From the NCBI RefSeq assembly GCF_010183535.1, contig NC_071330.1, positions 5,623,717 through 5,687,716 of the forward strand: a stretch of 64,000 nt of DNA, in the 5' to 3' direction. Source of the DNA: Caenorhabditis remanei (lineage: Eukaryota; Nematoda; Chromadorea; Rhabditida; Rhabditidae). A model generated the notes under the pieces. The model saw nothing but the letters and a program-made list of their open reading frames with translations. It made no database searches and was not told the origin of the DNA. Numbering within the stretch: the first letter of the stretch is position 1; the number at the start of each line of letters is the position of its first letter. The translations under genes and the position numbers were made by a program. Shown one piece after another: positions 35,448-45,428 of the stretch.

Positions 35448-35682
35448 CCAGCCTATCTGCCTCGCCTTCGGCGATTCAGTCGGCAGGTCTCTCTTCATTC
35501 ACGTAGTCATTGACTTTCGAATGTGCCCGCATGGCCGAGTGGTCTAAAGCGGCTGTCGCGGTCCAAAGCACGCCAGTTCGGTTTTGCCCGCTGGCTCAGT
35601 TTCTCTTCTCTTTCCAAAACCGTTGCGGACAGTGCCTCAGACAAACAGACAAACACCACTTGTCTTTTATATATAAGAATGA
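35448..35682 (+). mobile_element. 235-bp insertion in one arm of the palindrome, with tRNA-like core
   Basis: The right arm reads without interruption from TTGCAAATATTATTAA to TTTTTCGTAAAACG (in complement). The left arm has 235 bp between exactly those two segments. The insert begins CCAGCCTATCTGCC, contains a small nested hairpin (CTGCCTCGCCTTCGGCGA..CGGCAG), then a tRNA-like segment, and ends TATATATAAGAATGA. No target-site duplication longer than about 2 bp is visible. A tRNA-derived SINE-like insertion is the simplest reading; deletion from the other arm is the alternative. Confidence 0.6.
35525..35599 (+). pseudogene. tRNA-like sequence with intact A box (degenerate, Leu/Ser-type)
   Basis: GCCCGCATGGCCGAGTGGTC has the acceptor start plus D-arm of nematode class II tRNAs, with A box TGGCCGAGTGG intact. 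Downstream, the B-box region is AGTTCGGTTTTGCC rather than GGTTCGANTCC. The 3' strand CCCGCTGGC cannot pair properly with GCCCGCA, and no good anticodon stem forms. I read it as a tRNA-derived pseudogene or SINE head rather than a working tRNA. Confidence 0.4.
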
Positions 35683-37024
35683 TTTTTCGTAAAACGAGGA
35701 AAAATAAAATTCTGAATGCGCTGAAACCAACCTAAACTCTTCCAACAAAATGTTCCGAAAATTACCAATTAGAGCGCTTCAAATTCTAATTTTTCAATTG
35801 TTAAACCGAATAAATATAACAGAATTTTTCTTCATTTGTTACATTTGAGTATCGGTTTCAAATCATCAACACATCCGATGAAGTGAGCAAATTTGGAATC
35901 AAAAAGAAAAACTAACGAAATTTCGAAGTTCCACGTGTGCGAAGATGTTGTTTTTGACACGCAAACTTTTGATTGTCGACGTAGATTTCTTTTAATTGAA
36001 CATCAAAACAACCAGAATTTTCTCACTTTGCACCGCCTATACAAGTTCGAAATTAGAAATTGAAGCGCTCTAATTGGTAATTTTCGGAACATTTTGTTGG
36101 AAGAGTTTAGGTTGGTTTCAGCGCATTCAGAATTTTATTTTTCCTCGTTTTACGAAAAATTAATAATATTTGCAACTCGGTATTGAATGAAATATTTTAA
36201 ATTTCTGAATTCTTATTTTTTTCACCTTCTTAACATACCGCCCGATCCAGAATTTTCACTTTTCGATTTCTGCCCTAAAACCACGAAAAACGGATGAGTT
36301 GGAACTCACGGCAAAAATAACAAAATTTATTATTTCTGTCCAAATTTTTCAAATTGAAAAATCCGCTCCAAAATAAACATCACGTGAAAATTTTTCTTTT
36401 TTTCAGATCTTCAATGTTGGTCCAGAATTTGTAACTTGGAAAATCTGCCCCGTCCATATTTATGTTTTCTGTCCATTTTTTATATTTTAATAAATCTGCT
36501 CCATCTTTTTTTAGTCTGACTCCATTTATTATCATGATTCTTGAAAACTTGACATAAATCTGCTCTAGTTTGGAAATTGCAGCAGTAAATAATGATTTTT
36601 TACGAATCAAGTAGATTTTCTGAATTTTCCAATTCCAGAACCATAATTTAAACCTATTTTGAAAATTTAAAAGTATCGCTGCTTAAAAAAACAGATTTTT
36701 CTTAATTTCACACTTTCAAGTAGTAAAATCGAAACTTTTGAAATATCAAGCGTCTTATAGGTTAACTATCATTTGTGAAAGATGTTCGCGTGTGTTAATA
36801 TTCTTATTTTTCTGTCTGCATAATTGAGATAATTCAGAGAATTGTAGAGTACAAAAAGGGGTATTTGTTGAATAGCTATTTGATCTGACCTCACAGTCTC
36901 CCACCTTGTTTTCTTGTTTTTTGAAACATTCACTTATGAAAAGATTAGTTTATTTCCTTTATGTTGTCCATATCCGGTGTGTGGTGTCTGAAGTCATTAA
37001 ACTATTATTTTTCAGTATTTCTCC

Positions 37025-37665
37025 ATGACTCATCTCACAAAAGAATCAGAAAAACCTCCAGACTGTAAGTTTGTTCATCGGTTGCTCCAAAACTTAACCG
37101 ACTTTTAGTTACCTGCAACTCATGTGGAGAAATATGTTGCTCCCTGGCTTCACTCCACCGTCATCGTGACAACCGCTACCATACATCACGCAAGTGTCTT
37201 CTCTGTAATTTATTTCTCTCGAAGGAGGAAAATTCGAAAAACCATCTTGTTCATGCTCACAACATCCAGAAACCAATGACGTGTCGTTGCTGTGATTGGA
37301 TATTTTTGAGCAATATGGAGTACTGTCATCACAGAATGTTCCTGAAAGGAACTAGAACCGATTCATCGTATCCTCTTATTTTAAATGAGTGTCCACCTGG
37401 ATTTTATTATGGAGAAGATAGTAAATGGTTGGATGAATCGAAGGAAATTCTGTTCAAATGGCAGATGGAGAAGTTGAATGAAGAGGTAGCTCTTAATGAG
37501 GACATTGTTGAAACAAAGAGATAACTTTTCCAGATACCATCGACTTCTAAAACTTCTACCGCTTCATCCTCTGATACTGTATCACCCATCAATGCGTCAA
37601 GATCTAGAGCACCAGCGAAGAAAAAAGGATTTATGATCAATGACATCCTCGCCTGGGGTGAATAA
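37025..37665 (+). CDS. Zinc-finger protein with C-terminal eh1-like motif (cluster member 6)
   Basis: Three exons: 37025-37064, 37109-37485, 37534-37665; 182 aa. A short N-terminus (MTHLTKESEKPPD) is followed by the complete module: finger CNSCGEICCSLASLHRH.., finger CLLCNLFLSKEENSKNH..H, the third finger CRCCDWIFLSNMEYCHH, and tail YPLILNECPPGFYY. After a Ser/Thr linker the last exon ends PAKKKGFMINDILAWGE, a perfect eh1 pattern (FMINDIL) after a basic run. If the 48-nt last intron is not removed, the frame stops after VALNEDIVETKR and the eh1 motif is lost; the good CTTTTCCAG acceptor favours splicing. Confidence 0.85.
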
Positions 37666-38434
37666 ATTCATTAAAAACTCTTTTACAGTCTCTAATTTGC
37701 TAGATTTCCCTCCTTCGTTCCTCTCTGCCTCCAACCAATGCAAATATCATTCTCATTACCGTAACCTCTTTCGTCGTCCCCATCTCATTTCTCTCTTTTC
37801 TCTCGTATGTTTCCCAAATGCTACCTTTTTTGTTGACAACAAACCTTCCTATTTTCCCTCCCAGTCATTTCTTTTTCGTTCTTTTCTTCCAGTAATATCG
37901 ATTCAATTTTTTCTGTTTTCGAGCTGTCGATTCTCTAGGCTGATCGTTCCATTCTCTTAGTTGTCCAGCAACGCAGTTCATTTCGATTCTCGTGATCCCA
38001 CGTGTTAGTGTTATTCATCTGAATTTTTAAATGCTTTTGACAGACAAAAGTTGTTAGATAAATGCGACTATTCTCGAAGATGAAGATGAACGTCATAATT
38101 TCGAGTTTCGAGTCTACCGTTAACAGCTGTGGAATATATGCTTCTTTTATTTTCCAAAACCATATTCATTCATTTCTAACTGATACAATTTTCTATTCCA
38201 ATGACGTGATAACCAAAAATGATCGTGTATGTTTTTAAGCTAGCCACAAAACAAGGCCAACATATCACATCCATGAACGACCTTGATATTTGAATGTCTA
38301 GACAACATACTCTCGAAAGAGTGTTCGAGGTCATTCAAGCTAACAAGTTGTTGCATTTCATTCCTTCTCAATTTCTGTTATCCTTCTACTTTTATCTAAT
38401 TCTTGTCAAACTTTCAGATATTCGAAAACCAACC
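37666..38434. other. Intergenic between cluster members 6 and 7
   Basis: 3'UTR and promoter DNA, pyrimidine-rich at 37700-37930. No coding signal; the open frame at 37640-37960 is low-complexity. A CTTTCAG 17 nt before the next ATG may be a trans-splice acceptor. Confidence 0.5.
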
Positions 38435-39143
38435 ATGACTACAAACTCCCAATTTATCGTTCCAACCATGGGAATTGAACTTTGTAAGCGTTTCTTCCGT
38501 AAATTAAAATTTCTTCCCAATCAGTTATTATTCAGTTCATTGCAAGATTTGTGGAGAAGGGTTCTGGACGGAGAATACGTTCCACTCTCATCGTGACAAT
38601 CATCCGAATAACCCATTGAAATGTCTTCTCTGCGATGAGTTCATTACCGGAGGATTCACTGCAAAAAGTCATCTCACTTGGGTCCATGCTATCCCGAAAC
38701 CAGTAATCTGTCGATGCTGTGATTGGGCATTTCGTGAAGTTTCCGATTGTAGAGGTCATAAGAAATTCCTTCGTGGATCTGCAAACAATACTCCTCTCCC
38801 ATTGGTTATCAATGCCCACGAACCGGGACTTTTCCATCAAAACGGGTACCTTTTGGACGGTATATCAAAGCACTTTCTCCGCATGTGGCAGCTGAATGCG
38901 ATTGTTCAAGTGGTGAGTTGGGAACGGCATATACTGTTTTTCGAATAATAGTATGAAATATTACAGCACAAACCGAACCACCCAATTGCAACGGATTCTT
39001 CACTTCAGTCTTCTATTGTTGAAAACAACATCGAAGAAACTGACACTCCGTCCCCCACATTAGCCAGTCCAAATGCTGTCAGTTCGGAGAAGAAAAAGGA
39101 AAAAGGATTCATGATTAAGGACATTCTCGATTTGAACGATTGA
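38435..39143 (+). CDS. Zinc-finger protein with C-terminal eh1-like motif (cluster member 7)
   Basis: Three exons: 38435-38483, 38536-38912, 38967-39143; 200 aa. Exon structure, phases and even the length of exon 2 (377 nt) equal those of member 6. N-terminus MTTNSQFIVPTMGIEL, then fingers CKICGEGFWTENTFHSH.., CLLCDEFITGGFTAKSH..H, the incomplete CRCCDWAFREVSDCRGH, and tail LPLVINAHEPGLFH. After a linker (DTPSPTLASPNAVSS) the protein ends EKKKEKGFMIKDILDLND, with FMIKDIL matching eh1. The acceptor of exon 2 is the second of two close CAGs (38531-38535), chosen because only it preserves the finger frame. Confidence 0.87.
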
Positions 39144-39666
39144 GTCTGTTGACTTTGTCTCTTCAACCCCTTTTTCCCTTCCTTGATATATTTTTTTATG
39201 TCTCTCACCTTCTCTTCGGTATTAATTTTTTCACTAGTTTGTGTCTTTTTAAATGTTGTTCTTCTATATATGCCTACTATATACCAGTTTGGTGAAAATC
39301 CAAGAAACTCGATTGTTTTGGCTGTATTCCTTCAGTTCATACTATAATAATTTTCAATTATTACACATCTGGTCAGTCTCCTTACGCAGTGCTCACCTCA
39401 TTGTAAATCGTGTCATTTCATAAGAAGAAGTAACATCTGGCAAAGAGTTCGTCGATCACAAGTAAAAATTATTTACAATAGAAATCGAGATGTCATCAGA
39501 AGATAAAGTGGGCGGAGTCTCGCGGAATGCAGAGAAGAGCCGCGCGGAATATATCTATTAGCCGACGATTGTTTTGGGGAATCAGTTTTTATTTTGAGCT
39601 CACGGTTTCTGTTTTCAATTGATACGTGTTGCAGAAACTATAGCGTTGGATTCGTGTTCTTGCCTC
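39144..39666. other. Intergenic between cluster members 7 and 8
   Basis: AT-rich. TTACACATCTGG near 39359 resembles part of box B of the upstream module. The region 39500-39600 is GC-richer (GGGCGGAGTCTCGCGG). No exon seen except possible 5'UTR ending in TTGCAG at 39634. Confidence 0.45.
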
Positions 39667-40808
39667 ATGGGATCAGAAGTTGAGGAAGAGAAAACGAAAA
39701 ACTGTAAGTTCCTAACTTCAGTGCTTCTGAAACTGAAATCTTCCATTGCAGATGTCTGTAAATGTTGCGGTAAATCGTTTTCCAACGAAAGAAATCAATA
39801 CAGTCATAGGGACAATCATCCAAATGACCCCATGAAATGTCTACTTTGCAAGGATTACGTCGTCTACAGTGATCCAAAATCTCATCTCAAACATGTCCAT
39901 CAGATAGAGAAACCAATAATTTGTCGTTGCTGTGACTGGACATTCCGATGCGTTAAAGATTTCCATCATCACAGAGCATTTCTTCGTCAACGTTGTTGTG
40001 ATGTAACTCATCCGGTGGTGTTGAATAAAACGTTGCCTGGATTCTTTTGTCAGAAAAAAGACCAGTTGGTTCAGGAAAGTATTGATGTTCTCACTATCTG
40101 GCAGAATAAAGAATTGAGCAAACCGGTGGGAAGACATTGTAAAGTGAGTTTATGAAGTAGCTTCTCAGGTTTTGAGCACTTAGTTGTTTTCGTCCTTGTT
40201 TTGAGCTAAGAGTATCAAACGGTTAATTGATCGATTTTCATTTGTTGGTCTTAAATAAAACCAACTTCCAATGATCCCAGAACTTCTCTCAATTCACAAT
40301 AAAAACTTACAGTCACAACCAACTATGCCACGTTCATCTTCTTACAAGACGCCTAACCCAAATGTCTCCATCCAGATGACTAGCACACCGGTCAGAGAAA
40401 CAACTCGAATTCATTTGAAAATAAATGGATTGGTTTACAGAATATTAACTGCTATCCTGTTCCCCAAACATCATCTCCGATTATACCAAACATCGATTCG
40501 GCTCCGTACGCGTATGCTCATAACTCCAACAACATTTACCGGACAACGGATAATTACAACTATTGGGTAAGGATGTGTAGACTCTTTCAAAAGATCTCAG
40601 AAGAAAAATGAATTGATTCTAGAATTACACCGAAACAACTCAACCTCCAACAACTCTCCAAACTAATTTCTCATTGGATACTCCATTCACTGAGTCATCT
40701 ACAACTGGAATTTCAAATGGGAACAACAACATTACCTGGAATAATGACACAGACGAAGCAAAGGCTCGTGAAAGATTCTGGAAATGGCTTGATGGAATTC
40801 CAGATTGA
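39667..40808 (+). CDS. Zinc-finger protein with long Asn/Thr-rich C-terminus (cluster member 8)
   Basis: Five exons: 39667-39703, 39752-40143, 40313-40390, 40441-40566, 40623-40808; 272 aa. N-terminus MGSEVEEEKTKN, then the module: CKCCGKSFSNERNQYSH.., CLLCKDYVVYSDPKSH..H, CRCCDWTFRCVKDFHHH, and tail HPVVLNKTLPGFFC. In place of the eh1 exon, three further exons encode a Pro/Asn/Tyr/Thr-rich region (SAPYAYAHNSNNIYR ..) ending ERFWKWLDGIPD. The join 40143|40313 uses GTGAGT and the acceptor TTACAG because the nearer CCCAG acceptor at 40280 gives an early stop. Without that splice the protein would end at 40155. It is the last cluster gene before the convergent low-complexity gene. Confidence 0.78.
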
Positions 40809-41239
40809 TCCTCTGTCATATTTTTAGCCTTTTTCGCTGCAAGACCATAATCTCCAACCTTTCAAGTAATATTTGTTGTATCTATCACATATTCCCTCTT
40901 TCTCTATCACTTGATATCCAAAATGAAAGGATGCCTCCCATCTTATATTTGGAAATCTGTTATACATAGATTATACTCTATACAAAGCTCCACCTTTGCT
41001 TACTATGAAGAGAGGAATGCCTATTTTTTATCTTTTAATAATTATTCTTACCCACTGTCAGTCGACAATAAAATCTATAAAAATTGATCTGAATTACAAT
41101 ATAAAAACTCAGTAATAAACTGTTCAGAAATCCAAACTTCTATTATGTTTAAAAAAAATCAAAAAGTTTATTAAGGAAAATATTCATTGAAATCTTTCAA
41201 AACAAGAAACACCCATCTCAAATCTCAAAAAATCTGTGA
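40809..41239. other. Convergent 3' region
   Basis: 430 bp between the stop codons of zinc-finger member 8 (+) and the ADG-repeat gene (-). It holds both 3'UTRs; AATAAA-type signals lie on both strands (for example AATAAA near 41068 on +). Confidence 0.5.
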
Positions 41240-44200
41240 TTACATTATAATAACGTCATTATGCTTAACGGCATCCTTTTCGTCAATAACATGATGAGAA
41301 TCACTTGCATTCTTCGATTCCGTGAAGTGTCCCTTTCCATCGCTACTCAACGAATTATCATGACTGACCGACTTGTCACCTCCCTTTGCCATCGTCTTCT
41401 CGTAATCCGCAGTCATTTCACTCTCAGTTCCATTTCCAAAATTCTGATATCTTCGCTTGTTTGCTCCTTCACCACGTGTCTCCAAATCCGCGTGAGTGTT
41501 GGATCCAACATCCAAATTAACACTTGATCCATCTGCATTCTTTTGATCTCTAATATGAGATGTTGCAGCATCATTTCTAGACTTTGAGTGATCTACATGA
41601 CTCTCGTCCTTGTTGAGAACCTCACTTCCATCAGCCATTAAGAGTCTTCGATTGTCCGAGGCAAGTTGTTGTTCTTTTAGTTCCGCAGTAGAGGCATTTT
41701 TGTGTTGGACGTCATTGATCTCAGTCCCATCCGCACTCTTTGAGTGAATCTTCGAGTTGGCGACAGCATCCTGGAAAAGGAAGAATCTACGAGGTTCTAA
41801 GAGTACTCAACTTACCGTATCATTAGAATGAGAATCCACCAGACTACTCTTGACTATGAGTTGCGAACTTCCATCAGCACGTTGATGTTCGAACTGATTG
41901 ACTCTTGCGTCAGAAGCATCCTTGCTTGCGTGTTTATTAGCAGAATCACTGCTAGCTTCGGAGAATGTTCCATCGGCATTCTGAACGAGGCTATGATCAT
42001 TCTTGACCTCCGAATCATTGTGTTCAGCAGCTGTTTGATTACTGCTGTCAGAAGCCAACGAATGGGACCCATCAGCATGCATAACTTCCTTAACATCCAC
42101 ATCACTGCTTCCTTTAACGGAGTCATGAGAATCCGCATTTTCATTATGTTGCTCGCTGGTACTGGTTCCATTCGCATCCTTCGATTCTTTCGAATTTTTC
42201 GAGAATTTGTTCATATTGGCTGAAGCGTCAACTTGTCTGCTGTCTTTTTTGTGATTTACTTCAGTTCCATTAGCCGTCTTCTGGTGGAGATGATTGAATT
42301 GGTTGGATTCAGCATCGGATGTGTTGTAGGAAACTCCAGCATTCAATGTTTCGTTCGACTGAAATTATAATCATTATCTATTCGGACACACCAATTTGCA
42401 ACGTACCATAACTCCATTAAGTCCCTTGTTGAAATTTCCAACTGACAAGCGAGATCCTCCATCAGTTCTGTTGACACGAGAGTTGGATCCCTTGGATTCG
42501 TCGATGAATGTTCCATCAATGTTCTTCTCATGCTGAAAATCAATAAAGTGAGGCTATGTCAGACACTCGACAACTAACAGTGTTCTCCATGGCCATCTTC
42601 TCTGCTTCATATGTGTTTCTGTTGGTGTCATTCTTGATATTCGCATGTGTTTCAGTTCCATCAGCATTAAGTTTATCAATCGCCTGCTCAGAGTTTCCAT
42701 ATTCTCCAGTCTTCTTGTTACGGTAGAATCCTTCAACCGAATGATTTTTAACATTTCCGAGTTCATCAACAGATGCTTGAAGAGCATGAGTAAGGTTGTG
42801 ATTCTCGTCTGTGGAAAGACCACTGGAAGAGTTTGAACGCGATGATGACCTGCTTCCATCAGCGTCTTTTGTATCCATGAGTTCAACAGCGGTATTATTT
42901 CTGCTTTCTGCCTGAAATATAAATGAATCAGTCTAATGCAAAATATACGGAAGGCAGCCCAAGAAGTGAACCAAACGAGTTCTCTGATTACTATCAAAAT
43001 GAACGTTTTGCAGCAAATCGAATAGTTCTTCCCTACCTTTCTTCCACTCTCAATACTTGATTCATTAAGAGATCTCTGTCCGTTCTTTCCAATTTGTTCA
43101 CTGACACTTCCAGCACTTTGGTTAGCCTCATCCAATGCATAGTCATCTGTCTTGTTGTTTGCAGTGTGAGTGAATGTTCCATTGAGTCCAACAATATCAA
43201 GTGCCGCATGTTGTCCAGAAGATGAGTTGATTTTACTGCTGTTTCCTCCGGCATGACTTGCTTCATAAGATGATGTTCCATCAGCATTGACAAGTTTCTT
43301 TGCGATGAGTTCCTCTGACATTCCCTTGTCATAACTAGTATTATTGAAGTTTCCAGTCGAATTGGAGAATGTTGTTCCATCAGCGTTCTTTGCTGATTCC
43401 AAGTTCGATTCGAAGTCAGCGTTACTTCCTTTCTCCGATGATGCCTTCTTACTGTAGTTCGAGGTCTTAACATTTCCAGCAGCATCCTTACTTTCAGCAT
43501 CAGAGAAGGCGTGTTGATCTGACTTGTGAGAGTCTCCAACTGATCCTTTTCTCTGGAAATGAGATTGGTTACTAACAATTGTAACTTGGATAAAATAAAA
43601 TTATTCACTTACATTCGTGATGTTATGAGATGTCCCGTCAGCGTTGAGCTGCATCTGTTCATTCTCGTCAAGAACGTTGTGACTGAGATGTTCATCGGTG
43701 TTCTTGTGTCCTGTATCGTTACGTTCGAAGGTTCCATCGGCATTATTTTGATGATAGAATTCCTTTGCTTCGTCGAGAGCAGCAGATCTAAAACAAGTTC
43801 CGACGTTTAGCCAGCAATTCGGAAAGCTTTGCAGATCTTAAGGGGCACAAGACTGCACAAATTTTCAAAGATCCCCTCATTACTTACCGTGTTTGATTGT
43901 TGATGTTGTTGGTCTTTTTACTTTCGACCTTTCCAGATTTATCGGAAGATAAGAAGTTGGAGTTTGCCATCTTGTAAGAGTTGTCATCGTCTGATGATTT
44001 GTTGTGGCTCGATCCTTTTTCGATCTGAAGAAAAGTCAAGTGAAGATCTTTTCCAGACAGGGTAGAATAGAACTGGTGAGATAGGTTCCCAGTTAGCAAA
44101 ATTGGTATTCTGAAGGCGTTTTCATAAATAATGTTCCTACAGTAATCCGAAAAAAAAAACTAGAATTTTCTTGTGCAAAGAAACTTTTTATAGCTCATAA

Positions 44201-44811
44201 AACTGCGCTTGTGGAACGGAAAATCTTTCTTTTGCACAAACTGTTTGGGGGTTAGTCTCTATTTAAAACGCAACTGCAAACCACGAGTGTTGGATATCAA
44301 TAATAGTGAAATCTACAGTAAGACATGGTTAACCCAGATATCGGAACAACTTACAACAGATCCATCTGCACTTCTGACTAAATCGTTCACGCTTGCTTCA
44401 TCAACCTTCTTCTCCTTGTCGTATCCTTCTTTGGTCGAGTCACTGGATGAGATATTCTTTCCATCAGCACCAACAACAGTCATAGAATGAGTGTTTGATG
44501 AAGATCCAGAACTCTTACGAGTTCCTATGTGTGAGTTTGAGCGATGTACCATTGAAGCTTTACTAGCATCTAACTTTGGAAAATCAAATGGGTCAGCGCC
44601 TGAGGATTTGGCTGAAAATCAGAAATAAAAAAGAATATTCTTCTGGAAGAGACCCCGTACCTCCAATCTTTCCGAAAGATCCAAAGGATCCGAAAGATCC
44701 GAATCCACTTGATTGTTTAGAAAACTTGGCTTTCATATCATCAATAAGATTACCATGAACCACTCCAAGAATCAGAAGGGTCGCCACAGCGACACCTTGA
44801 GGAGAAATCAT
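41240..44811 (-). CDS. Large secreted low-complexity protein with about 20 'A-D-G-T/S' repeats
   Basis: Nine exons on -: 44661-44811 (ATG at 44811), 44355-44611, 43888-44024, 43613-43787, 43037-43552, 42579-42911, 42407-42532, 41816-42358, 41240-41770; 922 aa. The N-terminus is a signal peptide (MISPQGVAVATLLILGVVHG), then a SFGSFGSFGKIGG stretch. The rest is Ser/Asn/Asp/His/Lys-rich, almost Cys-free, and punctuated about every 30-45 residues by N-A-D-G-T/S-like pentapeptides (NADGTFERN, NADGTSHN, NADGTTFSN, DADGSRSS, HADGSHSL, RADGSSQL, NADGSSVN). No enzyme domain. It probably is an extracellular, disordered structural or mucin-like polymer; function unknown. A TATAAAAG box lies about 100 bp upstream. 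Confidence 0.85.
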
Positions 44812-45428
44812 TTTCCTGAAAGAAAAAGAAAAAGGTTCAAAAGTATACGGTAGCAAGAACACGGGTGACTATAAAACTGAAATACGATCAAAACGCAAAA
44901 CTCTTGACTTTTATACGAAATGGATTCGATAGTTTACGATCGTCACAAAACTCTTCGCGGGGTGTTGCAGCATTCGATGGAAAGGGGTGAAGGTTTTATG
45001 AGATGAATCCATGAACATTGAAAAAGTGAATGACGATAATGTATAGAAAGGGAGCGATGGTTTTTTCAAGGTGTGATATGAGTCAACGATTATATTGCTC
45101 CTGGAACTTGTGTGCTTTGGTGGAGGATTTCAACTCTAGATGTTCGTGAAAGTCAATGTGCTGATTCTGGCTCGGATGAATGGGGAACCCATCGTGAAAA
45201 CTGTATTAGTGGTGCCCGTTCCATATGCAGTAAGGTTTTAAAGTCCAAAATGTTCTTTGAAGTTCGGAAGTTGAGGTCGATACGGCATGAGATAGGATCT
45301 TATTCACTAATTATTAGGTTTCTTAATCTTTTCTGCTAATTATCTTTTTTTGTTTTTCTGTTGTCTGATAATAACTTTTTTGTTAATAAATCTTCATTCC
45401 ACAGTTATAATTAGTTAACATTCAAAAT
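44812..45428. other. Region between the two low-complexity genes
   Basis: About 620 bp. It contains the promoter of the ADG-repeat gene, with its TATA box at 44908, and the 3'UTR of the Gly/Arg-rich gene. The spacing and the separate TATA box argue against an operon. No coding exon. Confidence 0.5.
44908..44915 (-). promoter_or_regulatory. TATA box (TATAAAAG) of the ADG-repeat gene
   Basis: On the - strand, 97 bp upstream of the start codon. A TTTTCAGG-like context just before the ATG also allows trans-splicing. TATA-containing promoters in nematodes often belong to strongly or tissue-specifically expressed structural genes. Confidence 0.55.

Larger units (their letters stand above)
35095..36512. 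mobile_element. Palindromic (foldback) element of about 1.4 kb with repeated GGAGCAGATTT units
   Basis: The outer ends AGATGGAGCAGATTTATTAA (35101) and its complement (about 36487-36506) are inverted repeats, and the match continues inward over about 350 bp to GCAAATATTATTAA. It resumes as CGTAAAACGAGG..CAATTAGAGCGCTTC (35688-35795) against 36050-36160. Within each arm a GG(A/G)GCAGATTT..TTGGACAGAAAA unit recurs at roughly 60-130 bp spacing. The centre (35795-36050) is not palindromic. No transposase is evident, so the element is non-autonomous. Confidence 0.85.
34219..37024. other. Intergenic with large palindromic element
   Basis: 2.8 kb between cluster members 5 and 6. Most of it is the palindrome 35095-36512. 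The first 600 bp are AT-rich with a faint copy of the 156-bp block; the last 500 bp are AT-rich and featureless. No gene supported. Confidence 0.55.

Noticed and set aside
35525..35599. Functional tRNA gene
   Set aside because: The A box and D-arm are good, but the acceptor stem does not pair, the T-arm/B box is degraded and no anticodon stem forms; kept only as a tRNA-like pseudogene.
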